A stretch of 43,393 bases of DNA, taken from assembly GCA_009917455.1 (NCBI GenBank), contig QZDS01000038.1:1-43393 (forward strand). The letters are read 5' to 3'. The notes below the pieces were generated by a model, which did no database searches, was not told the origin of the DNA, and worked only from the letters and a program-made list of their open reading frames with translations. Position 1 is the first letter of the stretch. Each line of letters starts with the position of its first letter. Below, one piece after another: positions 1 through 7,015 of the stretch. Origin of the DNA: a bacterium 1xD8-48 (GTDB lineage: Bacteria > Bacillota > Clostridia > Lachnospirales > Lachnospiraceae). The position numbers and the translations under genes are program-made.

Positions 1-1
1 T

Positions 2-232
2 AACTTTTTAAACAGCATCAAAAAATTTCGGCAGTTTTTTGGTGATTTTTTTGACAAGGCTGAATAGTTACAAGATAGGTACTATGATTATGCAGGTGCA
101 TTGACACCCTATGGAGTTTCGGTCAGGTATCCAAATGAATTATTTCTGGAAGAAAGGCATGCGAAAGAGGCATTGGAATTTTCCAGTAATCTTTTTAATT
201 GGGTAAAAAGTATCGTAGATAATGAAGAATAG
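2..232 (+). pseudogene. HEPN-domain protein remnant, 5' end outside window
   Basis: The frame opens at the window edge, meets a TAG at 65-67 and continues to a TAG at 230-232. The 54 codons after the first stop include ALTPYGVSVRYPNE and a helical A-K-E-A-L-E-F-S stretch, as in the C-terminal half of HEPN proteins (RNase toxins or nucleotidyltransferase partners). The residues before the TAG (FFDKAE) also look coding, so this is probably one gene with a nonsense mutation. No start is visible. The HEPN call is from motif memory; the broken state is seen directly. Confidence 0.5.
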
Positions 233-301
233 AGAAGGAAGGACATTTTTTCCCAGTTGGGAGTGCATCTGACTAAACCCCAAAAAGGAAGATAACGTTG
301 T

Positions 302-336
302 AAAGAGTGCTCGCATTATACAGGCACTCTTTTATA
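302..336 (+). terminator. Intrinsic terminator after the HEPN remnant
   Basis: AGAGTGC (304-310) pairs with GCACTCT (324-330) across a 13-nt loop and is followed by a short T-rich run. It sits 70 bp after the HEPN stop and just before the HTH remnant. Confidence 0.55.
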
Positions 337-366
337 TTGCTGTTTTTTCTGTCCGGTTGTAATACA

Positions 367-537
367 CTTTCTTATATATCGCAAAGAGAATTGGAGGATA
401 TGGCAGGGGTTAAGCAGTCTGTGATTGCAAGAATGGAAAGTGGAAAAACAGACCCTCAGTTATCAACAATTTTAAAACTGTTGGTATCGATGGGAAAAAC
501 GCTTACAATCGTTCCTTTGGAGCTGTCTGAAAAATAA
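367..537 (+). pseudogene. XRE/HigA-type antitoxin HTH remnant
   Basis: An open frame from 307 to 537 encodes, in its last 50 residues, a typical XRE helix-turn-helix: SQRELEDMAGVKQS followed by ARMESGKTDPQ and the KLLVSMGKTLTIVPL end seen in HigA-like antitoxins. The preceding 20 codons are hydrophobic, overlap a terminator hairpin and do not fit the family, so the real N-terminus is missing. No toxin gene lies next to it. I read it as a decayed toxin-antitoxin piece that may lack a functional start. Confidence 0.6.
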
Positions 538-621
538 GAGGCGGTTACTTTTCGAATGTGCATTTTGAGGTGTAACCCTACAACAAAGGGAACCTTAGTA
601 TTTATGTTTAAAAAAAGCTCT

Positions 622-660
622 TTAAGGTAATATATAAACATTATGCTACCTTAAGGAGGA
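622..660 (+). promoter_or_regulatory. Hairpin overlapping the recombinase ribosome binding site
   Basis: TTAAGGTA (622-629) is the perfect complement of TACCTTAA (647-654), whose last bases are the first of the AAGGAGGA Shine-Dalgarno (653-660). Folding would partly hide the ribosome binding site of the recombinase gene that starts at 667. Translation could therefore be limited or regulated; this is inferred from base pairing only. Confidence 0.5.
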
Positions 661-666
661 GAAAAA

Positions 667-1530
667 ATGAACAGTAGTGCAATAACAGAAAACGCGGTTT
701 CAGAGTTTGAAGGGTTTTTGGTAAAGGAGGAGAGGGGAAAAGCCACAATCGAGAAATATATAAGGGAGGTGCGCCTTTTCAGGCAATGGCTCTGCAACAG
801 GGCACTTGCAAAGGAAGCTGTTATAGAATGGAAAGAATATCTGCAGAAAGAGGGGTACGCCCCTGTCACGGTGAATGCAAAGCTTTCCGCTCTTAACAGC
901 TTTTTTTCTTTTATGGGATGGACGGAATTCCGGGTAAAATTTCTCCGTATCCAGCGCCGGATGTTCAGGGAACGGTCAAAGGAGCTGACAAAGGAAGAGT
1001 TTGAACGTCTGGTGGCCACGGCGCAGAAGGAAGGGAAGGAGCGCCTGATGCTTCTGATGGAAACTATCTGCGCCACAGGAATCCGGGTAAGCGAGCTGCC
1101 TTATATCACAGTAGAGGCGGCGAAAGCGGGGCGCGCGGAGGTGGATTTGAAGGGGAAAATACGTGTGATATTGCTGCCGGGTAAGCTCTGCCGCAAGCTG
1201 ATTAAGTATGCGGAGGGGCAGAAAACCACGGCGGGAGTAATTTTCCTCACCAAAAACGGGACAAGCCTTTCCAGGCGGCAAATATGGAGGGAGATGAAGG
1301 AACTTTGTACAAAGGCGGATGTGGAGAGCAGCAAGGTGTTTCCTCACAACCTGCGGCACTTATTTGCAGTTTCGTTTTATAAAATCTGCAAGGATATTGT
1401 GAAGCTTGCGGACATGCTCGGGCACAGCTCCATTGAGACGACGCGGATTTACCTTCTTACCACCGGGGAGGAACATGCAAGACATCTGGAAATGATGAGC
1501 CTGGTGACAGGGACGGAATCAATATTCTGA
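667..1530 (+). CDS. Tyrosine recombinase, probable invertase of the adjacent promoter switch
   Basis: A 287-residue XerC/D-like recombinase. An N-terminal SAM-like core-binding domain (about 5-95) precedes a catalytic domain with the full set of residues: Arg140 in ATGIRVSEL, His227 and Arg230 in HNLRH, His253 in LGHSS and nucleophile Tyr262. The start has a strong AAGGAGGA seven bases upstream. The last five codons and the stop lie inside the left 22-bp inverted repeat, so inversion of the segment leaves the protein unchanged. There is no element or phage gene beside it, and a promoter-bearing segment between inverted repeats follows directly. I infer it is the site-specific invertase for that segment; a simple integrase role is less likely but not excluded. 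Confidence 0.88.
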   Translation: MNSSAITENAVSEFEGFLVKEERGKATIEKYIREVRLFRQWLCNRALAKEAVIEWKEYLQKEGYAPVTVNAKLSALNSFFSFMGWTEFRVKFLRIQRRMFRERSKELTKEEFERLVATAQKEGKERLMLLMETICATGIRVSELPYITVEAAKAGRAEVDLKGKIRVILLPGKLCRKLIKYAEGQKTTAGVIFLTKNGTSLSRRQIWREMKELCTKADVESSKVFPHNLRHLFAVSFYKICKDIVKLADMLGHSSIETTRIYLLTTGEEHARHLEMMSLVTGTESIF

Positions 1531-1537
1531 CTACTGC
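1516..1537 (+). repeat. Left inverted repeat of the invertible segment (IRL)
   Basis: A 22-bp sequence beginning GAATCAATATTC and ending CTACTGC. It matches the reverse complement of 1746-1767 at every position, and the match ends abruptly on both sides. It contains the recombinase stop codon (1528-1530). Confidence 0.9.
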
Positions 1538-1565
1538 CGAATGGCATATTACATAGTTCAAATTA

Positions 1566-1595
1566 ATTATAGCACAGCCAATTCCACAATTACAA
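1566..1595 (-). promoter_or_regulatory. Promoter inside the invertible segment, facing left
   Basis: On the minus strand a -35 TTGTAA (1595-1590) is separated by 18 bp from a -10 TATAAT (1571-1566), preceded by an extended -10 TG. In this orientation it drives transcription back into the recombinase gene (antisense); after inversion it would serve the surface-protein operon. Confidence 0.8.
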
Positions 1596-1628
1596 TAATA
1601 TTTTATTAAATTTGGGTATGAGAGAGCA

Positions 1629-1662
1629 AGGCCGCAGAAAAAAGTAAAGTGGCCTCGTTTTT
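1629..1662 (+). terminator. Terminator within the invertible segment
   Basis: The stem AGGCCGC (1629-1635) pairs with GTGGCCT (1649-1655), with one G-T pair, and is followed by five Ts (1658-1662). It reads rightward in this orientation, so it would stop recombinase read-through into the surface operon. After inversion it would no longer face that way. Confidence 0.65.
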
Positions 1663-1688
1663 ACATGTCCATTTTCTGTTTTTTATAG

Positions 1689-1716
1689 GCGGATGTAAAA
1701 ACAAATCCGCGGTTTT
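1689..1716 (+). terminator. Second, weaker hairpin in the invertible segment
   Basis: GCGGAT (1689-1694) pairs with ATCCGC (1705-1710), followed by GGTTTT. It could back up the terminator at 1629-1662. The T-run is short. Confidence 0.4.
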
Positions 1717-1745
1717 CCCCAACCCAAACCCAATACTTCCCAATA

Positions 1746-1767
1746 GCAGTAGTCAGAATATTGATTC
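1746..1767 (-). repeat. Right inverted repeat of the invertible segment (IRR)
   Basis: Exact 22-bp reverse complement of 1516-1537, beginning GCAGTAGTCAG and ending TTGATTC. The bases outside the arms differ from those beside the left arm. Confidence 0.9.
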
Positions 1768-1890
1768 TGCCAACAGCTGCTACAGCGGGATATTTAGAGA
1801 AGAGGGGAGGGGATGCGGATGCCGGATATGGTTCCGCCGGTTTTTGTTGCTCTGTTGTCTGGGTCGCCGGGGGGCGGAGCGGAAGAGAAG

Positions 1891-1997
1891 GGCGGCCCAC
1901 GCAAACAGGCGCGAATAAGTTGGCAAACCGCCGGAAACGGCGGGACGCAAAGCTATAGGGACTAAGGTGCGGAAAGTACCAGGTCAGCCTGGCCGCC
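1891..1997 (+). ncRNA. c-di-GMP-I (GEMM-I) riboswitch
   Basis: The core has the GEMM-I signature: GGCAAACC, a stem capped by a GAAA tetraloop (GCCGGAAACGGC), then GGGACGCAAAGC and TATAGGGACTAAGG (the tetraloop-receptor side), then a second hairpin with CAGGTCAGCCTGG. GGCGGCC (1891-1897) pairs perfectly with GGCCGCC (1991-1997) as a likely P1. The stretch between P1 and GGCAAACC is longer than usual, so the outer stem is less certain than the core. It lies 51 nt upstream of the surface-protein start and outside the invertible segment, so the promoter switch would have to be ON for it to act. Confidence 0.9.
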
Positions 1998-2000
1998 GAA

Positions 2001-2041
2001 GCTTTGCATTCGATTAAGTTATAATTTGCAAAGAAAGGAAG
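2001..2041 (+). promoter_or_regulatory. Possible riboswitch expression platform at the ribosome binding site
   Basis: GCTTTGC (2001-2007) can pair with GCAAAGC inside the aptamer (1947-1953), while the overlapping CTTTGCA (2002-2008) can pair with TGCAAAG (2027-2033), which abuts the AAAGGAAG Shine-Dalgarno (2034-2041). These mutually exclusive pairings would link aptamer state to ribosome access. No T-run follows, so control of translation rather than termination is suggested. Confidence 0.5.
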
Positions 2042-2048
2042 AAGTACT

Positions 2049-5000
2049 ATGAAAATAAGAAAAAGGACTGTCAGACGCTGGTTTGCGCTGTTTCTAGCCC
2101 TGACGCTGTGCATGGGTATGCCGATTTCTGTTTTTGCCGATGATATTTTAGCAGTGGAAAACGAAAGTCATGCCGATTCCGCAGATGTACAGGCAGAGAA
2201 TCCGGGTGATTTTTCCAACCCTGACAATGGGAATAAGCCGGGCAGCAGTACGGGCGATGATGAAAATCAGCCGAGTGACCCGGCGGATGAGGAGGACACA
2301 GACGACGGAGAAGATTCGTCGGATGAAGGCGACAATGAACCGGACACAGGCGACTTTGATGAAAATGACGGAGAACCGGATACCGATAATTCTGATGATG
2401 ATGGCAACCAGACAGATACCGGCAATCCCGACGATAATGACGGCGGGACAGATACCGATAATCCTGATGACAATGGGGACGGCAAGGATTCGGAAGATTC
2501 GGATGAGGAAAATGAAAATGTTTATTCTGTCCGGTTTTCCGTAGAAGGTACGGGAACCGTCGAAATAACGGTTAACGGAGAAGCCGTAGATATTTCTGCC
2601 GATATAACGGATTTGGACAGGGAAAGCGAGTTTACTTTCGGTCTGATTCCGGGAGAAGACACAGAGATTCAGAAAGTCAGTGTCAGCGGGGCGGAAATTG
2701 AGGAACTGGAAAGCGGTTATGCTGTCAAGAACGTGACAATGGATGAAGTGGTTGTGACAGTGGAAACAGCAGTTGAAGAACCTGTTGCCGATAAAATACC
2801 GGAAGCTGTTCAGGCTTTTTTGGATGCAGTAGCGGCGCTTCCTTCCGCAGACAAGGTGAATGCGGAGAATGCGGAAGAAATCGGAAATCAGGTGAAGGCC
2901 CTGCTTGACATGTGGGAAGCCCTGGACGGGAGCCTGAGCGGCCGTGAGGATGTGAGTGCAGCTTTAGAAAAGGTATATGAAGTTTATGAAGCGGTGCTGG
3001 CAGCGGAAGAGATTGAAGAGGGAGATTTTTTCCTGGCTCAGATTCCCGGCTTTACTCCGGCGGACAGATTTTATGATAAAAACGGTAAAGAGGTAGCCCA
3101 GCTTTATGTTGGAACTTATCCGAATAATCCTGTTTACAAGTATAATAATCCTGCCACGGCAATTGAGATAAAGGTGGGAGAAAAGGGATATGACCAGCGT
3201 CTATATACTAAGTCAGCTACCTGTCATTGTGGAAATGTACTCGTCGAGGTGACGCCGGACTGGTTTGCAGTTGACTCTAATAGAAAACTGACAAACAGCG
3301 ATAAAACTATAGTAAAAGACCTTTCATGGAATCTGGCAGGCTATGAAGAAAAGGATTCTGAAGATGAGGGATATGGCGGATATCCGGCCCTGCAGTTGAA
3401 TGTTGTCGGAGCCAAACCCGGAAGTACGGAGATTAAGTTTCAGGCGTATGAGAATTATTACTATTATTATACCTGGCAGCAATGCAGAAGATGCGGGCAA
3501 AGATACTCGGAGATTTCTTTCAAGGGAAAATGGATTGAGGATACGGACATCGTCAACGTTACAGTTAAGGCCGATTATGAGCTGAAATATGACACACAGG
3601 GCGGTTCTCCAGTTGCATCTACGCTTGCATCTGAGGCGGAAACCACGGCAACGCTTCATGTTACCAAAGAAATTCCGATATTGGAAGGATTCAATTTCAT
3701 GGGATGGGCGAATGAGCCGGATGCCGAAACAGCAGATTATCAGTCCGAAGAAGCTGTTGATTTAGAGTGGAGCGAGGGCTACGGAAGTACGGGAAATCCT
3801 GTAAGTAAAACCCTGTATGCCGTGTGGGAAAAGGATGGAGATTATAAGAATACCTCTTATACAGTTATCCGCGAATATTATGTAGACTATGTTGATGAGG
3901 AAAACCCAGGAACGAAAGCAGCAACCGTCACGGGGGGGAAAATAAGCGGTGAAGTAGGCGAAGAGATTATCGGTAAAACCCTTGCAGACGATAAGCCCGA
4001 GTGGAATAAATATTCCATAGACGGAGAAAAGTATGACTTTACGTATAAGGGCAGTAATCCCGAGAAACTGATTCTGGTGAAGGACGAAACACAAAATATT
4101 ATCACGTTGCGATATGTGATTATGAAGGTGGTGACACCTGGGGAAACTCCAACGCCGACGTCAACTGCAACCCCAACACCGACTGAATCACCGGTACCAA
4201 GCACAACGCCGACGCCAACGGAAGCGCCGACCCCAACCGAGGAACCGACGCCGACGGAAGCGCCGACCCCGACCGAGGCACCAACGCCGACGCCAACGGA
4301 AGCGCCGACCCCGACCGAGGCACCAACGCCGACGCCAACGGAAGCGCCGACCCCGACCGAGGAACCGACGCCAACCGAAGCACCGACACCAACAGATGAA
4401 CCGACACCAACGGAAGCGCCGACCCCGACCGAGGAACCGACGCCAACCGAAGCACCGACACCAACAGATGAACCGACACCAACGGAAGCGCCGACCCCGA
4501 CCGAGGAACCGACGCCAACCGAAGCACCGACACCAACAGATGAACCGACACCAACGGAAGCGCCGGCACCGACTGACGAGCCGACACCGACGGAAGCACC
4601 GACGACACCGCCGGTAACGCCAGCCGAACCCCCGACGCCAACCGCAACCCCGGAAGTGCCTGCTCCTCCCGCACCGCAGGAGCCTGAGCCTCCTGCCGAA
4701 CTCGAGGAGCCTGAACCGCCCACGCCGCCCACCCTTCCTACGAGAGTAATAGAAGTAGTGCCGGAGGTGCCGGAAGTGGTGACGCCTGACGGACCGGATA
4801 CCCTTGTGGTAATTCCTGACGAAGACGTGGCACGGGCAGTAGTTTATGAAAGGGTGGTAAATCCGGTGACGGAAGAAACAACCTATGAGCTGAACGAGGA
4901 AATTTCCGTTATGGAGGAAGTACCGGAAGCTGTCACAATCGACAGCCCGGATACTGTAATCATCCTTGACGAAGAAGTGCCTCAGGCTTATGTAAAGACC

Positions 5001-5180
5001 CAGGACCCTGTAACAGAAGATTATGTATACATTCCTGAAGAGGATGTACCCCTTGCTTCAATTGGGACTCCTCAAACCGGTGATGCCACAGGCAATCACT
5101 GGATGATGTTGTTCATGATGTCTCTAGGCGGAATGATTTTCCTCCTCCCAGATGTAATACACAGGAAAAAGAACCGTTAA
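2049..5180 (+). CDS. Phase-variable, sortase-anchored surface protein with Pro/Thr stalk
   Basis: A 1043-residue exported adhesin-like protein. A basic start and hydrophobic core form a signal peptide (1-30, cleavage after VFA). Residues about 50-160 are a highly acidic Asp/Glu/Asn linker. A middle region includes two CxxC pairs (CHCG and CRRCG) and an InlB/Flg_new-like segment (GFNFMGWANE to KTLYAVWE), then a MucBP-like stretch. A PTPTEAPTPTEE stalk spans about 696-857 and a Pro/Glu-rich region follows. The C-terminus has a TPQTGD sorting motif (1007-1012), a hydrophobic helix and a KKNR tail, in the order needed for sortase processing. A dedicated sortase follows. Expression probably needs both promoter inversion and a permissive riboswitch. 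The binding target is unknown. Confidence 0.9.
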   Translation: MKIRKRTVRRWFALFLALTLCMGMPISVFADDILAVENESHADSADVQAENPGDFSNPDNGNKPGSSTGDDENQPSDPADEEDTDDGEDSSDEGDNEPDTGDFDENDGEPDTDNSDDDGNQTDTGNPDDNDGGTDTDNPDDNGDGKDSEDSDEENENVYSVRFSVEGTGTVEITVNGEAVDISADITDLDRESEFTFGLIPGEDTEIQKVSVSGAEIEELESGYAVKNVTMDEVVVTVETAVEEPVADKIPEAVQAFLDAVAALPSADKVNAENAEEIGNQVKALLDMWEALDGSLSGREDVSAALEKVYEVYEAVLAAEEIEEGDFFLAQIPGFTPADRFYDKNGKEVAQLYVGTYPNNPVYKYNNPATAIEIKVGEKGYDQRLYTKSATCHCGNVLVEVTPDWFAVDSNRKLTNSDKTIVKDLSWNLAGYEEKDSEDEGYGGYPALQLNVVGAKPGSTEIKFQAYENYYYYYTWQQCRRCGQRYSEISFKGKWIEDTDIVNVTVKADYELKYDTQGGSPVASTLASEAETTATLHVTKEIPILEGFNFMGWANEPDAETADYQSEEAVDLEWSEGYGSTGNPVSKTLYAVWEKDGDYKNTSYTVIREYYVDYVDEENPGTKAATVTGGKISGEVGEEIIGKTLADDKPEWNKYSIDGEKYDFTYKGSNPEKLILVKDETQNIITLRYVIMKVVTPGETPTPTSTATPTPTESPVPSTTPTPTEAPTPTEEPTPTEAPTPTEAPTPTPTEAPTPTEAPTPTPTEAPTPTEEPTPTEAPTPTDEPTPTEAPTPTEEPTPTEAPTPTDEPTPTEAPTPTEEPTPTEAPTPTDEPTPTEAPAPTDEPTPTEAPTTPPVTPAEPPTPTATPEVPAPPAPQEPEPPAELEEPEPPTPPTLPTRVIEVVPEVPEVVTPDGPDTLVVIPDEDVARAVVYERVVNPVTEETTYELNEEISVMEEVPEAVTIDSPDTVIILDEEVPQAYVKTQDPVTEDYVYIPEEDVPLASIGTPQTGDATGNHWMMLFMMSLGGMIFLLPDVIHRKKNR
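4260..4343 (+). repeat. 42-bp tandem repeat, two identical copies, in the stalk
   Basis: Two in-frame units at 4260-4301 and 4302-4343 are identical and encode 14 residues of the PT stalk. A third begins at 4344 and then diverges into the 72-bp repeats. Confidence 0.85.
4365..4566 (+). repeat. 72-bp tandem repeat in the surface-protein stalk
   Basis: Units start at 4365, 4437 and 4509 (the last partial). Each encodes 24 residues: PTPTEA, PTPTDE, PTPTEA, PTPTEE. They are identical at DNA level including silent sites, indicating recent expansion, and being in frame they can change stalk length without breaking the gene. Confidence 0.88.
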
Positions 5181-5243
5181 AGGGCAAAATCCATGAGCAA
5201 TAAGCCGGATACATAAGTATTTAAAGGTATCCCGGCAGCTGCG

Positions 5244-5271
5244 GCACTGGCGGAAGCGTTTCCGCCGGTGC
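5244..5271 (+). other. Hairpin between surface protein and sortase genes
   Basis: GGCGGAA (49-55 of the 52xx block) pairs with TTCCGCC (60-66), extended by GCAC with GTGC, giving a stem of about 12 bp with a small loop. No T-run follows, so it is more likely an mRNA processing or stability element inside an operon than a terminator. Confidence 0.45.
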
Positions 5272-5291
5272 TGTCTGCTTAAGGAGAATTT

Positions 5292-6074
5292 ATGAAAAGA
5301 AGAATTTGCATGCTGTTATTTTCAGTATTTGCAGTATTATGCTTTTTCTCCGCCGTAATGCTTTTGCGTGACAGTATCCGTTCAAAGCATGAAAAAGAAG
5401 CCAATCTGATGTTAGCGCAGAAGGTGAGGAAGGCCGTAAAAATGCAGGAGGAGGACGCTACGCCGGAGCCCTTAAGCGAGGAGATGGAAGGGGATTTTAT
5501 TCTGCCAGAGTACAGGGAGCTGTGGGAGCAGAATCAGGATTTATCCGGCTGGCTTACCATAGAGGATTTGGGGATTGATTATCCGGTCATGAATACGCCG
5601 GACGACCCTGAATATTATCTGCGGAGGGGCTTTGATAAGGAGGAAGCGGTAAGCGGCAGCCTTTTTATCGGTGAAGGCTGGAGCCCGGAGGGCGGGAATA
5701 CCATTATTTACGGGCACCACATGAAAGACGGAACCATGTTCGGAAAGCTGGATAAATACAGTAACTGGGAATATGCAAAGGAGCATCCGTTTATCCGGTT
5801 TGACACCCTTACGGAAAAAGGGGAATATGAGGTAATCGCAGCATTTTACAGTCAGATACACAGTCTGGAGGACAAAGTTGCTTTCCGCTATTACTGGTAT
5901 ATTGACTTAAGCGACAAAAAAAGATTTGAGGAGTATGTAACAAAAGTGAAAGCAGCGTCAATTTATGATACGGGCGTGGAGGCGGTTTATGGAGATAAGC
6001 TTCTTACGCTTTCCACCTGCAGCTACCATGCAAGGGAAGGCAGATTTGTAGTGGTTGCCAGAAAAACAGGATGA
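5292..6074 (+). CDS. Class B sortase
   Basis: A 260-residue membrane-anchored cysteine transpeptidase. One N-terminal membrane segment (about 5-26) and a basic/acidic linker precede the sortase fold. The catalytic residues are visible: His142 in YGHHMKDG, Cys243 in LSTCSYH and Arg251 in EGRFVVVAR. The YGH-MKDG context and two-helix N-terminal region (WEQNQDLSGWLTI) are typical of class B. It follows the PQTGD-bearing surface protein with a good AAGGAGAA site, so that protein is its likely substrate. It probably depends on the same switch for transcription, since I see no promoter in the 111-bp gap. Confidence 0.9.
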   Translation: MKRRICMLLFSVFAVLCFFSAVMLLRDSIRSKHEKEANLMLAQKVRKAVKMQEEDATPEPLSEEMEGDFILPEYRELWEQNQDLSGWLTIEDLGIDYPVMNTPDDPEYYLRRGFDKEEAVSGSLFIGEGWSPEGGNTIIYGHHMKDGTMFGKLDKYSNWEYAKEHPFIRFDTLTEKGEYEVIAAFYSQIHSLEDKVAFRYYWYIDLSDKKRFEEYVTKVKAASIYDTGVEAVYGDKLLTLSTCSYHAREGRFVVVARKTG

Positions 6075-6106
6075 TAAGTTGATTTTATATAAAGAGGTAT
6101 ATGGGC

Positions 6107-7015
6107 ATGAAAAAAGGAAAATGGATAGTTCTTCCTATTCTTATAGCGATTCTTTGTCAGTCCGTGCCGGGAGAGGTATGGGCATTTTCAGGGGAAACGA
6201 AAGCGTTAGTCCGTCCGGCTGCTGCGCTCCCGGCGGTCACCGATGTGCAGACAGTACAGAACGACAGGGCTGTTATTGATTATTCCAACACAGCGGACGG
6301 ATATGTGACGGCGAAATATACCGGTACGGTCGGAAAGGTGAAAGCTCAGGTTGCCGGGCCCGGCGCTACTTATACTTACAACCTGACGCCCGGCGCTGCG
6401 GCCACATTCCCTTTGTCGGAGGGAAACGGAACCTATAAGGTAACGGTGCTGGAAAACGTGGCGGATTCCAAATATGCCATGGTGCTTTCCTGTTCCTTTC
6501 AGGCAGTGCTTGGAAGCGAATTTGCACCATTTCTCCGCCCGAACCAGTACGTGGACTACGGAGGGGCGGCTTCCACCCTTGCCAAGGCAGCGGAGCTGGC
6601 AGGAGGCGTGGAAGGCACTATGGGGAAGGTGGAAAAGATTTACGATTTTGTGGTGGGAAATCTTACCTACGACACCCAGAAGGCGGCGAACGTAAAAAGC
6701 GGCTACCTGCCGGTGCTGGACAGTGTGCTTTCCTCCAAAAAAGGAATCTGTTTTGACTATGCCGCCCTCATGACGGGAATGCTCCGGAGCCAGGGGATTC
6801 CATGCAAGCTGATTGTGGGATATGCGGGGACGGCCTACCATGCGTGGATTAGCGTGTGGACGGAGGAAGAAGGGTGGATAGACGGTGCGATTTATTTTGA
6901 CGGCAAGTCCTGGCACCGCATGGACCCGACATTTGCCTCTGCAAACGGGAGCAGCGAATCAATTTTGGAATATATCGGAGACGGAAGTAATTATTCTAAA
7001 AAGTATCAGTATTAA
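6107..7015 (+). CDS. Secreted transglutaminase-like cysteine protein
   Basis: About 302 residues with a signal peptide (KKGKWIVLPILIAILC to VWAFS). The second half is a transglutaminase-core domain with Cys217 (GICFDYA), His247 (YHAW) and Asp275 (RMDPTF), numbered from an alternative ATG at 6101. ATG 6107 gives better spacing from AGAGGT; either is possible. The first half (about 40-135) resembles a beta-sandwich and has no recognised family. It lies 32 bp after the sortase gene, in the same operon. Such domains act as proteases, peptide-crosslinking or deamidating enzymes. Processing or isopeptide bonding of the surface protein is plausible but not shown. Confidence 0.8.
   Translation: MKKGKWIVLPILIAILCQSVPGEVWAFSGETKALVRPAAALPAVTDVQTVQNDRAVIDYSNTADGYVTAKYTGTVGKVKAQVAGPGATYTYNLTPGAAATFPLSEGNGTYKVTVLENVADSKYAMVLSCSFQAVLGSEFAPFLRPNQYVDYGGAASTLAKAAELAGGVEGTMGKVEKIYDFVVGNLTYDTQKAANVKSGYLPVLDSVLSSKKGICFDYAALMTGMLRSQGIPCKLIVGYAGTAYHAWISVWTEEEGWIDGAIYFDGKSWHRMDPTFASANGSSESILEYIGDGSNYSKKYQY

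Larger units (their letters stand above)
1516..1767. other. Invertible promoter segment (phase-variation switch), OFF orientation
   Basis: Perfect 22-bp inverted repeats enclose 208 bp (1538-1745) directly after a tyrosine recombinase gene. Inside are a strong promoter facing left and a rightward terminator. Inversion would put the -10 at about 1712-1717, facing right, with a start near 1725 and a leader of about 325 nt through the riboswitch to the surface-protein gene. No convincing rightward promoter is visible elsewhere between 1538 and 2048. Recombinase-driven promoter inversion is well known for surface structures of gut bacteria; its use here is inferred. Confidence 0.85.

Noticed and set aside
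667..1530. Integrase of a mobile element rather than a DNA invertase
   Set aside because: No element genes adjoin it, the inverted repeats begin inside its own 3' end, and the enclosed segment carries a promoter. An integrase role cannot be fully excluded without comparative data.
1761..1795. Rightward promoter directly after the right inverted repeat (TTGATT ... TATTTA)
   Set aside because: The spacer is 24 bp and the -10 is poor; it would not replace the switch promoter.
2004..2025. Constitutive promoter close to the surface-protein start (TTGCAT ... TATAAT)
   Set aside because: The spacing is about 10 bp, far too short, and it overlaps the riboswitch platform pairings.
3887..4732. Long minus-strand frame of SVGVGA-type repeats opposite the surface-protein stalk
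   Set aside because: It is the antisense of the PTPTEA codons; repeated units without stops produce open frames on all strands. No ribosome binding site.
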